Below, in pieces: positions 45,107-54,843 of a stretch of 64,000 nt of DNA (the first letter of the stretch is position 1; each line of letters begins with the position of its first letter). The DNA lies in contig NZ_CP061941.1 in the NCBI RefSeq assembly GCF_014805825.1, positions 1,798,001 through 1,862,000 of the forward strand. The letters are read 5' to 3'. Below the pieces are notes generated by a model that saw nothing but the letters and a program-made list of their open reading frames with translations, made no database searches and had not been told where the DNA came from. A program made the translations under genes and the position numbers. Origin of the DNA: Marinomonas algicola (GTDB taxonomy: Bacteria > Pseudomonadota > Gammaproteobacteria > Pseudomonadales > Marinomonadaceae).

Positions 45107-45476
45107 ATGTGGATATGGCAACAAGCAGATTGGGCAAACTTTACCTGGGATGAAAAAAATCATTGAGCTCAAGTTACGAGACATTTGCTTTCACCGAGGA
45201 ATGTTGTTGGACAAGATGTCGAGCCAACCTAAAGACCAAAAGCAAAGTATGTTAGACACGCTATTGGCAAACATTATTCATTCGAGTGCCATTGAAGGTG
45301 AGAAGCTCACTGCTTTTTCTGTTCGCTCGTCGTTGGCGAACAAGCTTGGGCTTTCTGAAGAAAAGTCCTGCCCAACCGCTTCTCGTCATTTAGCGGCTTT
45401 GGTGCTGCTAGGTTGCTGAGTAAAAAGTGAAGCAGGAGGGCGGAGCACTCGATATAAGCTCGTGCACTTTAGTTAA
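45107..45476 (+). pseudogene. Fic/DOC-family (DUF4172 type) pseudogene with core deleted
   Basis: MWIWQQADWANFTW at 45107 is the usual start of DUF4172 Fic proteins. A one-base slip in an A-run near 45150 shifts the frame, which then continues as LLDKMSSQPKDQ...LDTLLANIIHSSAIEGEKL and SVRSSLANKLGLSEE. The frame then jumps straight to the C-terminal winged-helix end, ASRHLAALVLLG, a TGA stop at 45417, and GGRSTRYKL. The whole catalytic centre (HPFx[D/E]GNGR) is missing, evidently by an internal deletion. It cannot act as an AMP-transferase. Confidence 0.75.
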
Positions 45477-45532
45477 AAATAAGTGCATTGGTGGGAAGGC
45501 TCCAATAGAACCAGAGGTCGTGTCAAAATAGT

Positions 45533-45595
45533 GGTTTAAGGTTTAAGGTTTAAGGTTTAAGGTTTAAGGTTTAAGGTTTAAGGTTTAAGGTTTAA
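45533..45595. repeat. Heptanucleotide tandem array (GGTTTAA)9
   Basis: Nine perfect copies of GGTTTAA fill 45533-45595. Arrays like this change copy number by replication slippage. It lies between the fic pseudogene and the 3' end of arsJ, in a 290-bp stretch with no gene, so it would not shift any visible reading frame. Confidence 0.95.
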
Positions 45596-45763
45596 GTCCG
45601 ATGTGAATCAAAGTTTTTAGAGGTGTCTATTTTACTCACAAAAAAGTGAATGCCAAGCAAGGTTCTTTGATAGTAAAAGCCGCTGCACTTATTAAGAAAG
45701 ATAACTGACAAAATCATTCACCAAGGCTGGTATTGAGCATCTAGCCTTGGTGAATAGTTTACG

Positions 45764-46975
45764 TCAAACCTGTTTTGAAGGCAGCTTTATAGAAACCAAA
45801 CCCGCTATAACAATAAAGACAAACGAAATGGCTAAACAAGCCGCAAGTCCATATAGCTGAAACACCCAACCAGACAAAACCGTGCCAACCAACCGGCCCA
45901 TGGCATTTGCCATATAGTAAAAGCCAACATCCAGTGAAACCCCATCCGCATTTGCCATACTGACAATCAGATAACTGTGAAGTGATGAGTTGATCGCGAA
46001 TAATAGACCAAAAACCATTAAACCCGTAATCAGTATGGTTTTTACCTCCCAATCTAACAAGAGTGAGAAAGTGATGATTAGCGTGACCAGTGCCAGTAGA
46101 CTGGCCCACTTCACAGTTTCTTTTGCTGGGGAAAGGTTGTCTTTAAAATTGATGAGCTTAGGTGCCATAGACTGTACTATGCCGTAACCAATAACCCATA
46201 ATGCCAAGAAACCTCCGACAGTCCAATGATCCCATTCAAAAGCTTGAGACAAATACACGGGCAGAGCCACAACAAACCAAACATCGCGGGCACCAAATAA
46301 GAATAACCTGGCGGCCGACAAGGTATTAATAGAACGACTCTTTGAAAAAATGTCGGTAAATTTAGGCTTATTCTTAGCTTTACCTAAGTCACTCTTCAAG
46401 CTATATAGGCTGTAGCACCACACAAGTGTCAATACTCCAGCCATCAATAACATGGCGCCTTTAAAGGATAATAAGGTTAATAATAAACCACCTAAGAAAA
46501 AACCAACGCCTTTCAGTGCATTTTTGGAGCCAGTTAATACAGCAACCCATTTAAATAATGTGCCCTCTTGCCCAGAAGCAACCAGTGTTTTGATTGAGCT
46601 TTTGGCGCTCATTTTGTTTAAGTCTTTGGCAATGCCGGAAAGCGCTTGAGCAATCATCACATACACAACGGTTAACCATTCAGCCGGAACCGCTAACATG
46701 AGTAAGGCTATAACCTGAATGGCTAAGCCTATGTTCATCGTTTTATTGAGGCCTAAACGAGCGCCTAAGAACCCCCCAACCAAATTAGTGACAACACCAA
46801 AAACTTCATAAAACAAAAACAACATAGCAATACTGATTGGGCTATAGCCCAAAGCATGGAAATGCAGCACGACTAACATGCGCAGAGCGCCATCCGTTAA
46901 GGTAAATGCCCAATAGTTACCTGTTACAACGAGATATTGTTTAATATCGTCTGATAATGAGGCTAAGCGATTCAT
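45764..46975 (-). CDS. arsJ: ArsJ organoarsenical efflux permease (MFS)
   Basis: About 403 aa with 12 membrane helices. The N-terminus YLVVTGNYWAFTLTDGALRMLVVLHFHALGYSPISIAMLFLFYE matches ArsJ. The ATG at 46975 is chosen, as the longer frame would overlap the GAPDH gene. ArsJ exports 1-arseno-3-phosphoglycerate, which GAPDH makes from arsenate and glyceraldehyde 3-phosphate; it breaks down outside the cell to release arsenate. The adjacent GAPDH gene and ACR3 and ArsC-ArsR genes make the assignment firm. Last gene of the ars operon. Confidence 0.88.
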   Translation of the reverse strand: MNRLASLSDDIKQYLVVTGNYWAFTLTDGALRMLVVLHFHALGYSPISIAMLFLFYEVFGVVTNLVGGFLGARLGLNKTMNIGLAIQVIALLMLAVPAEWLTVVYVMIAQALSGIAKDLNKMSAKSSIKTLVASGQEGTLFKWVAVLTGSKNALKGVGFFLGGLLLTLLSFKGAMLLMAGVLTLVWCYSLYSLKSDLGKAKNKPKFTDIFSKSRSINTLSAARLFLFGARDVWFVVALPVYLSQAFEWDHWTVGGFLALWVIGYGIVQSMAPKLINFKDNLSPAKETVKWASLLALVTLIITFSLLLDWEVKTILITGLMVFGLLFAINSSLHSYLIVSMANADGVSLDVGFYYMANAMGRLVGTVLSGWVFQLYGLAACLAISFVFIVIAGLVSIKLPSKQV

Positions 46976-46985
46976 AGTATTTACG

Positions 46986-47996
46986 TTAACCTTTAATTGA
47001 TAAACCAACTTTACGAGCGAGTTCTGCCGTTCTGTTGGCGTATCCCCACTCGTTGTCATACCAGGTATACAGTTTCACTTGAGTTCCGTTGATAACCATT
47101 GTTGACAGCGCATCGATTACGCTTGAGCGTGAGTCTGTTTTATAATCAATGGATACCAGTGGCTTTTCTTCGTAACCAATAATGCCTTTTAATGAGCCTT
47201 CAGCCGCTTCTTTCATCCAAGTGTTAATTTCAGCTTCAGTCGTTGGACGCTCAACTTCAAATACACAATCAGTAAGAGATGCATTCGCCAATGGTACACG
47301 CACCGCATGACCGTTCAGCTTGCCTTTTAACTCAGGGAAAATGTGCGTAATAGCCGTTGCTGAGCCTGTTGTGGTTGGGATTAAACTCATACCACAAGCA
47401 CGCGCCCGACGTAGATCTTTGTGTGGCGCATCCAAAATGGTTTGGGTATTGGTAATATCATGGATAGTCGTCATTGAACCATGCTTAATGCCAATTTTAT
47501 CCTGTAACACTTTAACTACTGGAGCTAAGCAGTTTGTTGTACAAGAAGCGGCTGTTACGATTGAATGCTGGTCAACGTCATAAAGGTGGTCATTAACGCC
47601 CATGACGACATTGAGCACACCTTCTTCTTTTACTGGTGCTGTGACCACCACTTTTTTAACGCCTTGATCTAAGTAAGCTTGCAATAACTCAACCTTTTTC
47701 ATCTTACCTGATGCTTCGATAACCACATCACAGTTAGACCAATCAGTTTCACTAATTGCTTTATTCTGAGTAACACAAATAGCGTGATTATTAATGATGA
47801 TATCCGAATCATGATGGGAAACATCATGTGGCCAAATGCCATGCACTGAATCGTACTTTAATAAATGCGCAAGCGTCTCAGCGTTGCCTGCAGGGTCATT
47901 AATTTGTACAAACTCAATACCTTGCCAGCCAAAAGCGGCGCGTAATGTTAAGCGACCCATACGACCAAAACCGTTGATGCCAATTTTTATAGACAT
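46986..47996 (-). CDS. gap: Glyceraldehyde-3-phosphate dehydrogenase of the ars operon
   Basis: A complete 336-aa [23 protein letters not shown] for NAD binding, the catalytic Cys in [22 protein letters not shown] with the paired His, and DNEWGYANR near the end. Its place directly before arsJ, 10 bp apart, shows the arsenic-detoxifying isoform that forms 1-arseno-3-phosphoglycerate with arsenate. It is not the housekeeping gene, which is normally found elsewhere. Confidence 0.9.
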   Translation of the reverse strand: MSIKIGINGFGRMGRLTLRAAFGWQGIEFVQINDPAGNAETLAHLLKYDSVHGIWPHDVSHHDSDIIINNHAICVTQNKAISETDWSNCDVVIEASGKMKKVELLQAYLDQGVKKVVVTAPVKEEGVLNVVMGVNDHLYDVDQHSIVTAASCTTNCLAPVVKVLQDKIGIKHGSMTTIHDITNTQTILDAPHKDLRRARACGMSLIPTTTGSATAITHIFPELKGKLNGHAVRVPLANASLTDCVFEVERPTTEAEINTWMKEAAEGSLKGIIGYEEKPLVSIDYKTDSRSSVIDALSTMVINGTQVKLYTWYDNEWGYANRTAELARKVGLSIKG

Positions 47997-48132
47997 TATT
48001 TAGCTCCTATTGTGTGAAATTTACTGAAAGATGAACGTTGTACTGGGTGAAAAAGTGTCTTTGGACGAAGCTAGCGCCGTTATCCAGTGTTAATTTGTCA
48101 TAGGGGTGAGTTTGCATAAAAACCTCTAATAA

Positions 48133-49155
48133 TTATTCGTTAAACCAATGTTTTGTTCTGTTTACTATAGCGACAAGAGACAGCATAACGGGTACTTCAA
48201 CGAGTACTCCAACGACCGTCGCCAAGGCCGCGCCTGAGTGCAAACCAAACAGGGAAATGGCAACGGCTACCGCCAACTCAAAGAAATTGGATGTGCCAAT
48301 TAAACACGCTGGTGCCGCTATGTTGTGTTTAAGCTTGATCTTTATGGCAATAAAATAGGTAATAATAAAAATGCCATAGGTTTGAAGAATCAATGGAATG
48401 GCTATTAAGACTATGTTGAAAGGTTGCTCAATAATGGTATTGGCCTGAAAACCAAACAACAGCATTACTGTTGCCAACAAACCAATGATTGAAAATGGTT
48501 TTATTTTCACTAATAAATCAGTAATAACAGCTTCATTACGACCTGAATGATTTAAGTATCTTCTTGTTAAGACGCCTGCTATTAGTGGTAGCAATACGTA
48601 CAAGATGACAGAGATAAACAAGGTTCCCCAGGGAACACTAATATCATTGACCCCAAGCAATAAACCTGTGATCGGCGCAAAGGCAAAGATCATGATGATG
48701 TCGTTAACCGATACTTGGACTAAGGTGTAGTTTGCATCTCCTTTGGTTAACTGTGACCAGACAAATACCATCGCCGTACAAGGTGCGACCCCTAATAAAA
48801 TCATACCTGCGATATATTCTTGGGCCGTTTCAGGTGAAACGAAATCGGCAAACAACCCTTCAAAGAACAACCAACCTAAAGCGGCCATAGAAAACGGTTT
48901 GATAAGCCAGTTGATCATTAAGGTTAACACCAGGCCTTTTGGGTTTTTACCGACTTCTTTTATCGTTGAAAAATCCACTTGAACCATCATAGGGTAAATC
49001 ATTACCCAGATGAAAACGGCAACGATGACGTTGACATGAGCGACTTCAAGCTTTGCTATAATGGCAAAGAGCGGGGGATAAACAACGCCTATTGCCATAC
49101 CCGCAGCGATTGATATTGCAACCCATAATGATAAATAACGTTCAAAAATTCCCAT
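48133..49155 (-). CDS. acr3: ACR3-family arsenite efflux permease
   Basis: A 340-aa protein with ten membrane helices in the bile/arsenite/riboflavin transporter fold. [24 protein letters not shown] begins it, [19 protein letters not shown] carries the conserved Cys, and [40 protein letters not shown] is the ACR3 signature. It expels arsenite using the proton gradient. It sits 11 bp after the ArsC-ArsR fusion and is followed by a 136-bp gap before the GAPDH gene. Confidence 0.92.
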   Translation of the reverse strand: MGIFERYLSLWVAISIAAGMAIGVVYPPLFAIIAKLEVAHVNVIVAVFIWVMIYPMMVQVDFSTIKEVGKNPKGLVLTLMINWLIKPFSMAALGWLFFEGLFADFVSPETAQEYIAGMILLGVAPCTAMVFVWSQLTKGDANYTLVQVSVNDIIMIFAFAPITGLLLGVNDISVPWGTLFISVILYVLLPLIAGVLTRRYLNHSGRNEAVITDLLVKIKPFSIIGLLATVMLLFGFQANTIIEQPFNIVLIAIPLILQTYGIFIITYFIAIKIKLKHNIAAPACLIGTSNFFELAVAVAISLFGLHSGAALATVVGVLVEVPVMLSLVAIVNRTKHWFNE

Positions 49156-49166
49156 TGGTAATCTCC

Positions 49167-49928
49167 TTAATTACAGCAACTTGCCACACGAGTCGGGCGA
49201 TCTCCCATCGCATTTAACCTAGCCAGTTCTTGTTCGATGAAAGCGGGATCATTTACGACCGTTGAAGTAATAACCTTCTTCATCCACTCAGACAGTGTTG
49301 GGTTAATTGAGTAAAATACCCATTGCTGATGTTTTCTATCAGATAAAATGCCGTTTTTTCTAAGCTGTGCTAAATGACGAGAAACTTTAGGCTGACTCTC
49401 TTCATTTAATGCTGCCATTAGCTCACAGACACAGGCTTCTTTTTCTACGGCAATAATGAGTAGCGTTTTTAAGCGTATATCGTCTGCCAGTGCTTTGTAG
49501 AAAGTGGTCGGTGTGATTGGTTCTGGTTTTTGCTTTTCTTGTATCAGCAAAAACATTTTTATCCGCTCATTTATCTCTTGTAGCGTTTTTTCAAACGGAT
49601 TGCTCTCTTTACGGGAGCGAGGCTCAGGAATGTCCCAAGCCATGCCATTATTTGCATGTATTTTGTTGTCGCACTCTGTAGCCGCTTTATCACATAATGT
49701 GATGACAAAATCGAAATGAATTCTGGCGACTTCATCAAGGTGTTTTGAGTGTAAATTATCAGTAGACAAACCAAAGTGCTCAATAGCCGAAAGCGCGCGG
49801 GTATCAACGCTATGTGGCTCGGTGCCAGCACTAAAGACGTCGAATTCGCCTTTTCCATGATGCTTTAATAGTGCTTCGGCCATAATGGATCTTGCCGAGT
49901 TTTCAGAACATAAGAAGAGAACTTTCAT
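49167..49928 (-). CDS. ArsC-ArsR fusion: arsenate reductase with C-terminal repressor
   Basis: This 253-aa protein joins two functions normally on separate chains. Residues 1-135 are a low-molecular-weight-phosphatase-type arsenate reductase with the P-loop CSENSARS (Cys7, Arg13) and a WDIPEPRS acid loop. Residues 150-235 are an ArsR winged helix ([50 protein letters not shown]). ACVCEL supplies the As(III)-sensing cysteine pair in the ArsR part. The C-terminus ends in ASCCN, more candidate arsenic ligands. It would reduce arsenate to arsenite and release its own operator on binding arsenite. First gene of the operon, facing the palindrome at 49937. Confidence 0.9.
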   Translation of the reverse strand: MKVLFLCSENSARSIMAEALLKHHGKGEFDVFSAGTEPHSVDTRALSAIEHFGLSTDNLHSKHLDEVARIHFDFVITLCDKAATECDNKIHANNGMAWDIPEPRSRKESNPFEKTLQEINERIKMFLLIQEKQKPEPITPTTFYKALADDIRLKTLLIIAVEKEACVCELMAALNEESQPKVSRHLAQLRKNGILSDRKHQQWVFYSINPTLSEWMKKVITSTVVNDPAFIEQELARLNAMGDRPTRVASCCN

Positions 49929-49936
49929 GAATTAAT

Positions 49937-49972
49937 CCATAATAAATTTATTATATAATAAATTTGTTATGG
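49937..49972. promoter_or_regulatory. Probable ArsR operator, 36-bp palindrome
   Basis: CCATAATAAATTTATTAT and its mirror, with one mismatch in 18 pairs, meet at 49954/49955. It starts 9 bp upstream of the ArsC-ArsR ATG at 49928. The AT-rich shape and position suit autoregulation by the ArsR domain. Confidence 0.75.
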
Positions 49973-50026
49973 GTTTTTTGCAAATGCTTTATGTACATCT
50001 CGGTCGTCAGGCATACGAACGGTTTG

Positions 50027-50038
50027 CCAGTTAACTGG
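50027..50038. promoter_or_regulatory. Palindrome CCAGTTAACTGG
   Basis: A 12-bp perfect palindrome in the gap between the ars operon and the MFS gene, with no assigned regulator. The rest of the 340-bp gap holds the ars operator and a diverged repeat at 50080-50129. Confidence 0.35.
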
Positions 50039-50079
50039 TCAGTCAGTTATCCGCTATAGAGAGCGCTTTAGTTTCTTCT

Positions 50080-50129
50080 CTCTATAGAATTTCTGGAACG
50101 GATAATGAGAACTTTTTTGTTCGCTTGAG
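50080..50129 (+). repeat. Diverged relative of the 227-bp repeat
   Basis: CTCTATAGAATTTCTGGAA followed by ATAATGAGAAC and TTTGTTCGCTTGA resembles the middle of the direct repeats at 14228 and 22678, at roughly three quarters identity over 50 bp. It suggests a dispersed repeat family in this genome. Confidence 0.45.
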
Positions 50130-50269
50130 GGTAGAGACTCAATGGATAGCTTGCTGTAGCCCTATCACTGCAATCGAGTGGCCACTCAACATTAATCGAA
50201 AAGATAAGCGGTTTTACTCTATTGAAAACTCATGATGTTTGTCGTTGGGAATGTCTTCCCAACGTTAGG

Positions 50270-51445
50270 TTAAGCTTTTTGTTTTTGATCACGAGAATCA
50301 AGGAAGCCAGAGATTCTTGTCAGAATGAGAGCGAATCCAACGATTAATGCACCTACCCAAGACGTATCCATTAATTCCATATCTTCAACAATGGCCCCGC
50401 CAACAATTGAACCAAAAGCAATACCAACATTGAAAGCGGCAATGTTGAGTCCTGAAGCGACATCTACGGCATTAGGGGTGTACTTTTCGGCTAACTGAAC
50501 AACGTAAACCTGTAAACCAGGAACATTTCCAAAAGCGAACGCTCCCCAAACAAGTACAGTAAGGACCGCCCCGATTTGATTACCTGCCGTAAAGGTAAAA
50601 ACAAGTAGTACTAACGCCAGTACAGTGAAAATGATTTGTAACGCTTTTACCGGTCCAATTTTGTCTGCAAGCTTGCCGCCCCAGATATTACCAACAGCAA
50701 CAGATACCCCATAGACCAGCATAATCAGCCCAATAGAGCTTGGGGCAAATCCAGATACGTTTTCCAGTATTGGCGCTAGGTAAGTAAAGGCTACAAAGGT
50801 GCCCCCATAACCAACCGCTGTCATTGCGTATACCAGAAGTAGTCGTGGCTGAGTCAGGACTTTTAATTGTTCAGATACTTTTGTGGGGGACGCTTTTTTT
50901 AAATTTGAAGGCACCAAAATGGCACTTCCAATTAAAGCGATTAAACCAAGAATAGATACAATTAAAAATGTTGCTCTCCAGCCTAATTCTTGTCCAATCC
51001 AGGTTCCTAACGGAACGCCAGTGACAAGAGCAACCGTTAAACCAGTGAACATAATAGCAATAGCACTCGCTTCTTTGTCCTTTGAAACTAGGCTTGTAGC
51101 AATGGTTGAGCCTATCGAAAAGAAAACCCCATGGGCTAATCCTGTTAGTATTCTAGCGAATACTAGGGTTTCATAGCTTGGGGCCTTCCAAGCGATGAGA
51201 TTACCAAAGACGAAGAGTCCCATTAATGTTAAAAGGACGGATTTTCGGTTCCAACGACCCGTTAACGCTGTAAGTACCGGCGCGCCAATGGCGACCCCAA
51301 GTGCATACAGGCTTACCAGCAGGCCTGCTGAGGGCAATGAGACAGCTAAATCTGAAGCCATGGTTGGGAGTAATCCCACAATGACAAACTCTGTTGTTCC
51401 AATAGCAAAGGCGCTGAGCGTCAATGCGAGAAGTGCTAACGGCAT
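50270..51445 (-). CDS. MFS efflux transporter (AraJ/YdhP-like)
   Basis: A 391-aa, 12-helix DHA1 transporter. LSAFAIGTTEFVIVGLLPTMASDLAVS and the motif-A stretch ALTGRWNRKSVLL are typical, with ARILTGLAHGVFFSIGSTIATSLV in helix 4-5. Members export drugs or metabolites by proton exchange. It is divergent from the LysR gene at 51629, which probably regulates it. AGGAT precedes the ATG. Confidence 0.87.
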   Translation of the reverse strand: MPLALLALTLSAFAIGTTEFVIVGLLPTMASDLAVSLPSAGLLVSLYALGVAIGAPVLTALTGRWNRKSVLLTLMGLFVFGNLIAWKAPSYETLVFARILTGLAHGVFFSIGSTIATSLVSKDKEASAIAIMFTGLTVALVTGVPLGTWIGQELGWRATFLIVSILGLIALIGSAILVPSNLKKASPTKVSEQLKVLTQPRLLLVYAMTAVGYGGTFVAFTYLAPILENVSGFAPSSIGLIMLVYGVSVAVGNIWGGKLADKIGPVKALQIIFTVLALVLLVFTFTAGNQIGAVLTVLVWGAFAFGNVPGLQVYVVQLAEKYTPNAVDVASGLNIAAFNVGIAFGSIVGGAIVEDMELMDTSWVGALIVGFALILTRISGFLDSRDQKQKA

Positions 51446-51628
51446 ATCCTATATTCTCTTTTTTTAGGTTAGAAAAACACAGCCACACATACCTTCATTG
51501 AAGTATTGCGTCGCAACTTGAGAGATATTCTGCGTTAAATAATAATTGTTAAAAACAGTAGATTTCACAAATGATATTTGTTAAAAATGAAACAATATGG
51601 TTGTGTACTAGTATGTAAGAGATTCGTT

Positions 51629-52510
51629 ATGAGAACAAAATCGGATGATTTAGAGATTCTACTTTCGGTAGTGGATACAGGCGGATTTACAGCCGCAGCC
51701 GAATTCCTTGACATACAGGTGGCTCGAGTATCCAGAGCGGTAAGTAAGGTGGAAAGTCAGTTGGGGGTGACGATATTAAATAGAACCACAAGGCGTATCG
51801 AGTTAACGGATGAGGGACGTCAGTTTATCGATTCTGTGAGAGTAGGCTTGATGCATTTGCAACAAGCAGAAGAGGACATTATCTCTCGTGGGGAGTTACC
51901 TAAAGGACGGCTACGAGTCGACGCGGCTAGCCCGTTTGTATTTCATCAATTAGTTCCTTTGGTGCAGTTATTTAATCAAACTTTTCCTGATATCGAGTTG
52001 GAATTAACCTCAAATGAGGGTTTTGTCGATCTACTTGAAAAAAAAACCGATATCGCCATTCGCATCGGTGCATTAAGTGACTCAACGCTACATGCTAGAC
52101 CTCTAGGAAGAAGTTTACTTTACATTGTTGCGTCACCTGACTATTTAGCGAAACGTGGCTTCCCTAGTAAAAGCAGTGATTTAGTTCATCATGAGACGAT
52201 CGGTTTTTCAACACCGAAAACGCTCAATGACTGGCCTCTTAAAGGGTTTGTACGGCTGACACCAACTTTACTTTCAAGTAACGGTGAAACGATCAGACAA
52301 CTTGCGTTAATGGGGAATGGAATAGCTTGTCTATCAGGGTTTATGGTGAAGAACGACATTGCGGAAGGGCGGTTAATCCCTCTACTAGAAAATGAAAGAA
52401 TGGGTAACTCAGACAGAGAGCAAATTAACGCGGTATATTATAAAACGTCGTCTCTTGCCAAAAGAATTACGGCTTTTATCGACTTTATTCACCCTAAATT
52501 GGAATTGTAG
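51629..52510 (+). CDS. LysR-family transcriptional regulator
   Basis: About 293 aa. The helix-turn-helix reads ILLSVVDTGGFTAAAEFLDIQVARVSRAVSKVESQL, with a full effector domain. The ATG at 51629 is chosen over an ATG at 51578 because LysR homology begins at once and AAGAGA lies just upstream. It is divergent from the MFS exporter, suggesting it senses the exported compound. Confidence 0.87.
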   Translation: MRTKSDDLEILLSVVDTGGFTAAAEFLDIQVARVSRAVSKVESQLGVTILNRTTRRIELTDEGRQFIDSVRVGLMHLQQAEEDIISRGELPKGRLRVDAASPFVFHQLVPLVQLFNQTFPDIELELTSNEGFVDLLEKKTDIAIRIGALSDSTLHARPLGRSLLYIVASPDYLAKRGFPSKSSDLVHHETIGFSTPKTLNDWPLKGFVRLTPTLLSSNGETIRQLALMGNGIACLSGFMVKNDIAEGRLIPLLENERMGNSDREQINAVYYKTSSLAKRITAFIDFIHPKLEL

Positions 52511-52645
52511 TTTTCTCAATATTAGTTAGATCAGTGACTCGTTTAGACTATTTTTGTCCTATTACTAAAAGGAAATTTTTTAAATCTAGAGGTTATCCCT
52601 CTCCCTCAGTAAACGTGTTTACTGTACTCAAATAGCGAATTAATT

Positions 52646-52667
52646 AGAGAGCCTATTGAGGCTCTCT
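52646..52667. terminator. Hairpin between convergent genes
   Basis: AGAGAGCCT (52646-52654) pairs with AGGCTCTCT (52659-52667) around a 4-base loop, between the LysR gene and the opposing quinone-reductase-like gene. It probably terminates one or both. Confidence 0.65.
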
Positions 52668-52692
52668 CTAGAGAGTAAGTGAGCAAAAGGGT

Positions 52693-53682
52693 TTATAGCG
52701 TCACTACAACTTTCCCCATTCCTTGGCCACTTGCTAGACGATCATGTGCTTTGCCAATTTCTTCTAAATTAAAATGCTCTTCATCTACAACAGGAACGAG
52801 TTTGCCTGCGTCCACGATGTCAGCAAGTTTTGCTAATATTTCACCATGTTGTTCACGCTTATGGTTGTGCAACATAGGTATGAGCATAAAAACAACGTGT
52901 AAAGACAAGCCTTTGAAGTGAGCGGTAGTTAAGTCTATTTCGGCCATAGATACGGTTGTTGCTACTTGACCATTAAGTGCGGCTGCATCAAATGACTTAA
53001 TTAGATTTGCACCGCCAATTGAATCATAAACAACGTCAAATCCAGCACCTTGAGTATGTTTGCTCACATAGTCAGACACTGTCTCAGTTTTATAATTGAT
53101 GGCTGTTGCACCAAGGCTTTCAATTAATTTTGCTTGTTTTTCACCGCCGCCAGTCGCATAAACATTGGCGCCGAAATAGTTGGCAAGTTGTAATGCTATG
53201 TGGCCAACGCCACCCGCACCGCCATGAACCAATACATTTTGATCTTGGCTAATACCAGCCCGAACTAAGCCTTCATAGGCTGTGATACCTACTAAGGGTA
53301 TGGCGGCGGCTTCGCGCATCGAAAGGCTTTTGGGTTTATGAGCAACTAACTTTGCATCTGCAAGTATATATTCTGCTAACGCACCTTGTAAGTCGGCTAA
53401 ACCACCAGCGCAACCGTACACTTCGTCACCTACGGCAAAGCCGGTTACATTTTCTCCAACAGCTTCAATAGTACCAGCAAAGTCCATTCCTAATACGCCT
53501 GGTAATGCTGGTGACAAAGGGCCTAACTCTTCACCCATTTGTCTTATCATCATATCCACTGTATTAACACTCGTTGCGGCCACGCTAACTAATATGTGTC
53601 CTGCTTTCACTTCAGGCCTGTTTATTTCGGCGGCTTTAAAAACACTACTGGAACCGAACTCATTAATGATCATCGCTTTCAT
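52693..53682 (-). CDS. Zinc-free MDR NADPH:quinone-reductase-like alcohol dehydrogenase
   Basis: A 329-aa medium-chain reductase. MKAMIINEFGSSSVFKAAEINRPEV opens the GroES-like domain, and VLVHGGAGGVGHIALQLANYFGANVYATGG is the NADPH Rossmann motif. No zinc ligands are seen, as in quinone oxidoreductases and enoyl reductases. It lies divergent from the LysR gene at 53795. A role in electrophile or quinone detoxification is likely. Confidence 0.87.
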   Translation of the reverse strand: MKAMIINEFGSSSVFKAAEINRPEVKAGHILVSVAATSVNTVDMMIRQMGEELGPLSPALPGVLGMDFAGTIEAVGENVTGFAVGDEVYGCAGGLADLQGALAEYILADAKLVAHKPKSLSMREAAAIPLVGITAYEGLVRAGISQDQNVLVHGGAGGVGHIALQLANYFGANVYATGGGEKQAKLIESLGATAINYKTETVSDYVSKHTQGAGFDVVYDSIGGANLIKSFDAAALNGQVATTVSMAEIDLTTAHFKGLSLHVVFMLIPMLHNHKREQHGEILAKLADIVDAGKLVPVVDEEHFNLEEIGKAHDRLASGQGMGKVVVTL

Positions 53683-53794
53683 TTGACTATCCTTTCTCTA
53701 ATTGTTGAGAGAAGTATATGTACAAATATTATTATTGATAATATAGTCATCTGGCTAATCAGTTTTTACTTTTTATTAATAATGGCTTAACCAA

Positions 53795-54688
53795 ATGAAC
53801 ATTGAATACATCAAGCTCTTCGTTCGAATAGCGTCAACGCATAACATCAGCTTAGCAGGCAGTGAATTAGGGTTGTCACCTCCTGTAGCCAGTATGCATA
53901 TCAGCAAACTAGAAAACTCACTTGGTGTAAAATTAATACATCGAACCACTCGAAAAGTGTCCTTAACCGTGGAGGGGAAAGCATTTTTACCTCACGCTGA
54001 GGAAATATTAAATGCTGTTGACAATGCTAGGGTGGCTGTAGGAGTAGGAAGCTTTACTCCTCAAGGAACCATTAGAGTTTCTGCACCAGCGTCTTTTGGT
54101 CGCATGCATATTGTTCCATTTCTAAAAGAATTTACTGAAAAGCACCCTCATTTGAAAATTGATTTACGTCAAAGTGACAGCATTGTTGATATGGTTGAAG
54201 GCGGTTTTGATATTGCTATTAGAAACGCGTCTTTAAATGACTCAACTTTAGTGGCAAGAAAGCTTGCACGAGATAAACGAATCATTTGTGCATCGCCAGA
54301 ATACATTAAGAAATTTGAAGAGCCGAAAACTCCTCAGGACATACTAAAGCATCAATGTATCAACCTTATCGGTATTGATAACTGGACCTTTCAAACACCT
54401 GACGGAATACAAAAAATTAAAACTAAAGGGTCGATTAGAATCGATAACGGTGAGTCCATAAGAGATACGTGTATTGATGGAGGAGGTTTAACGCTTTGTT
54501 CAATTTGGTGTGCCTATAAAGCGTTACAAAAAGGTGAGCTTGTTCAAGTGTTAAAAGATTACCCGTTAGTTTCAGATACAGCTATTTGGGCAGTGTATCC
54601 CAGTTCAAGATTGTTGGCCCCGAAAGTGAGGGCATTTATCGACTATTTCATCGGATGTTACGGAGAACCCCCTTATTGGGAGCGTTAA
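53795..54688 (+). CDS. LysR-family transcriptional regulator
   Basis: A 297-aa LysR protein with the helix-turn-helix LFVRIASTHNISLAGSELGLSPPVASMHISKLENSL and an effector domain ending in FIDYFIG. It shares a 112-bp intergenic region with the divergent quinone-reductase-like gene, which it probably controls. Three other LysR genes in this window have the same divergent layout. Confidence 0.87.
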   Translation: MNIEYIKLFVRIASTHNISLAGSELGLSPPVASMHISKLENSLGVKLIHRTTRKVSLTVEGKAFLPHAEEILNAVDNARVAVGVGSFTPQGTIRVSAPASFGRMHIVPFLKEFTEKHPHLKIDLRQSDSIVDMVEGGFDIAIRNASLNDSTLVARKLARDKRIICASPEYIKKFEEPKTPQDILKHQCINLIGIDNWTFQTPDGIQKIKTKGSIRIDNGESIRDTCIDGGGLTLCSIWCAYKALQKGELVQVLKDYPLVSDTAIWAVYPSSRLLAPKVRAFIDYFIGCYGEPPYWER

Positions 54689-54843
54689 TACAAGAACGAT
54701 ATTTTTAGTTTTTAGTGCTAATTGTTAATGAAATGTTAATTCTGTATTGCTTTCAGAATTATTTATTTAAATTTTAATATGTAATAAATTCGTTTCTCTA
54801 TAATTTTCGGGTAACTACCCAGTAAAAATCGAGAGAAAATGAG

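Noticed and set aside
45533..45595. CRISPR or other spaced repeat
   Set aside because: The copies are directly adjacent 7-mers with no spacers, and there are no cas genes.
46986..47996. Housekeeping glycolytic GAPDH
   Set aside because: It is embedded between acr3 and arsJ in a tight operon, which points to the arsenic-detoxifying isoform.
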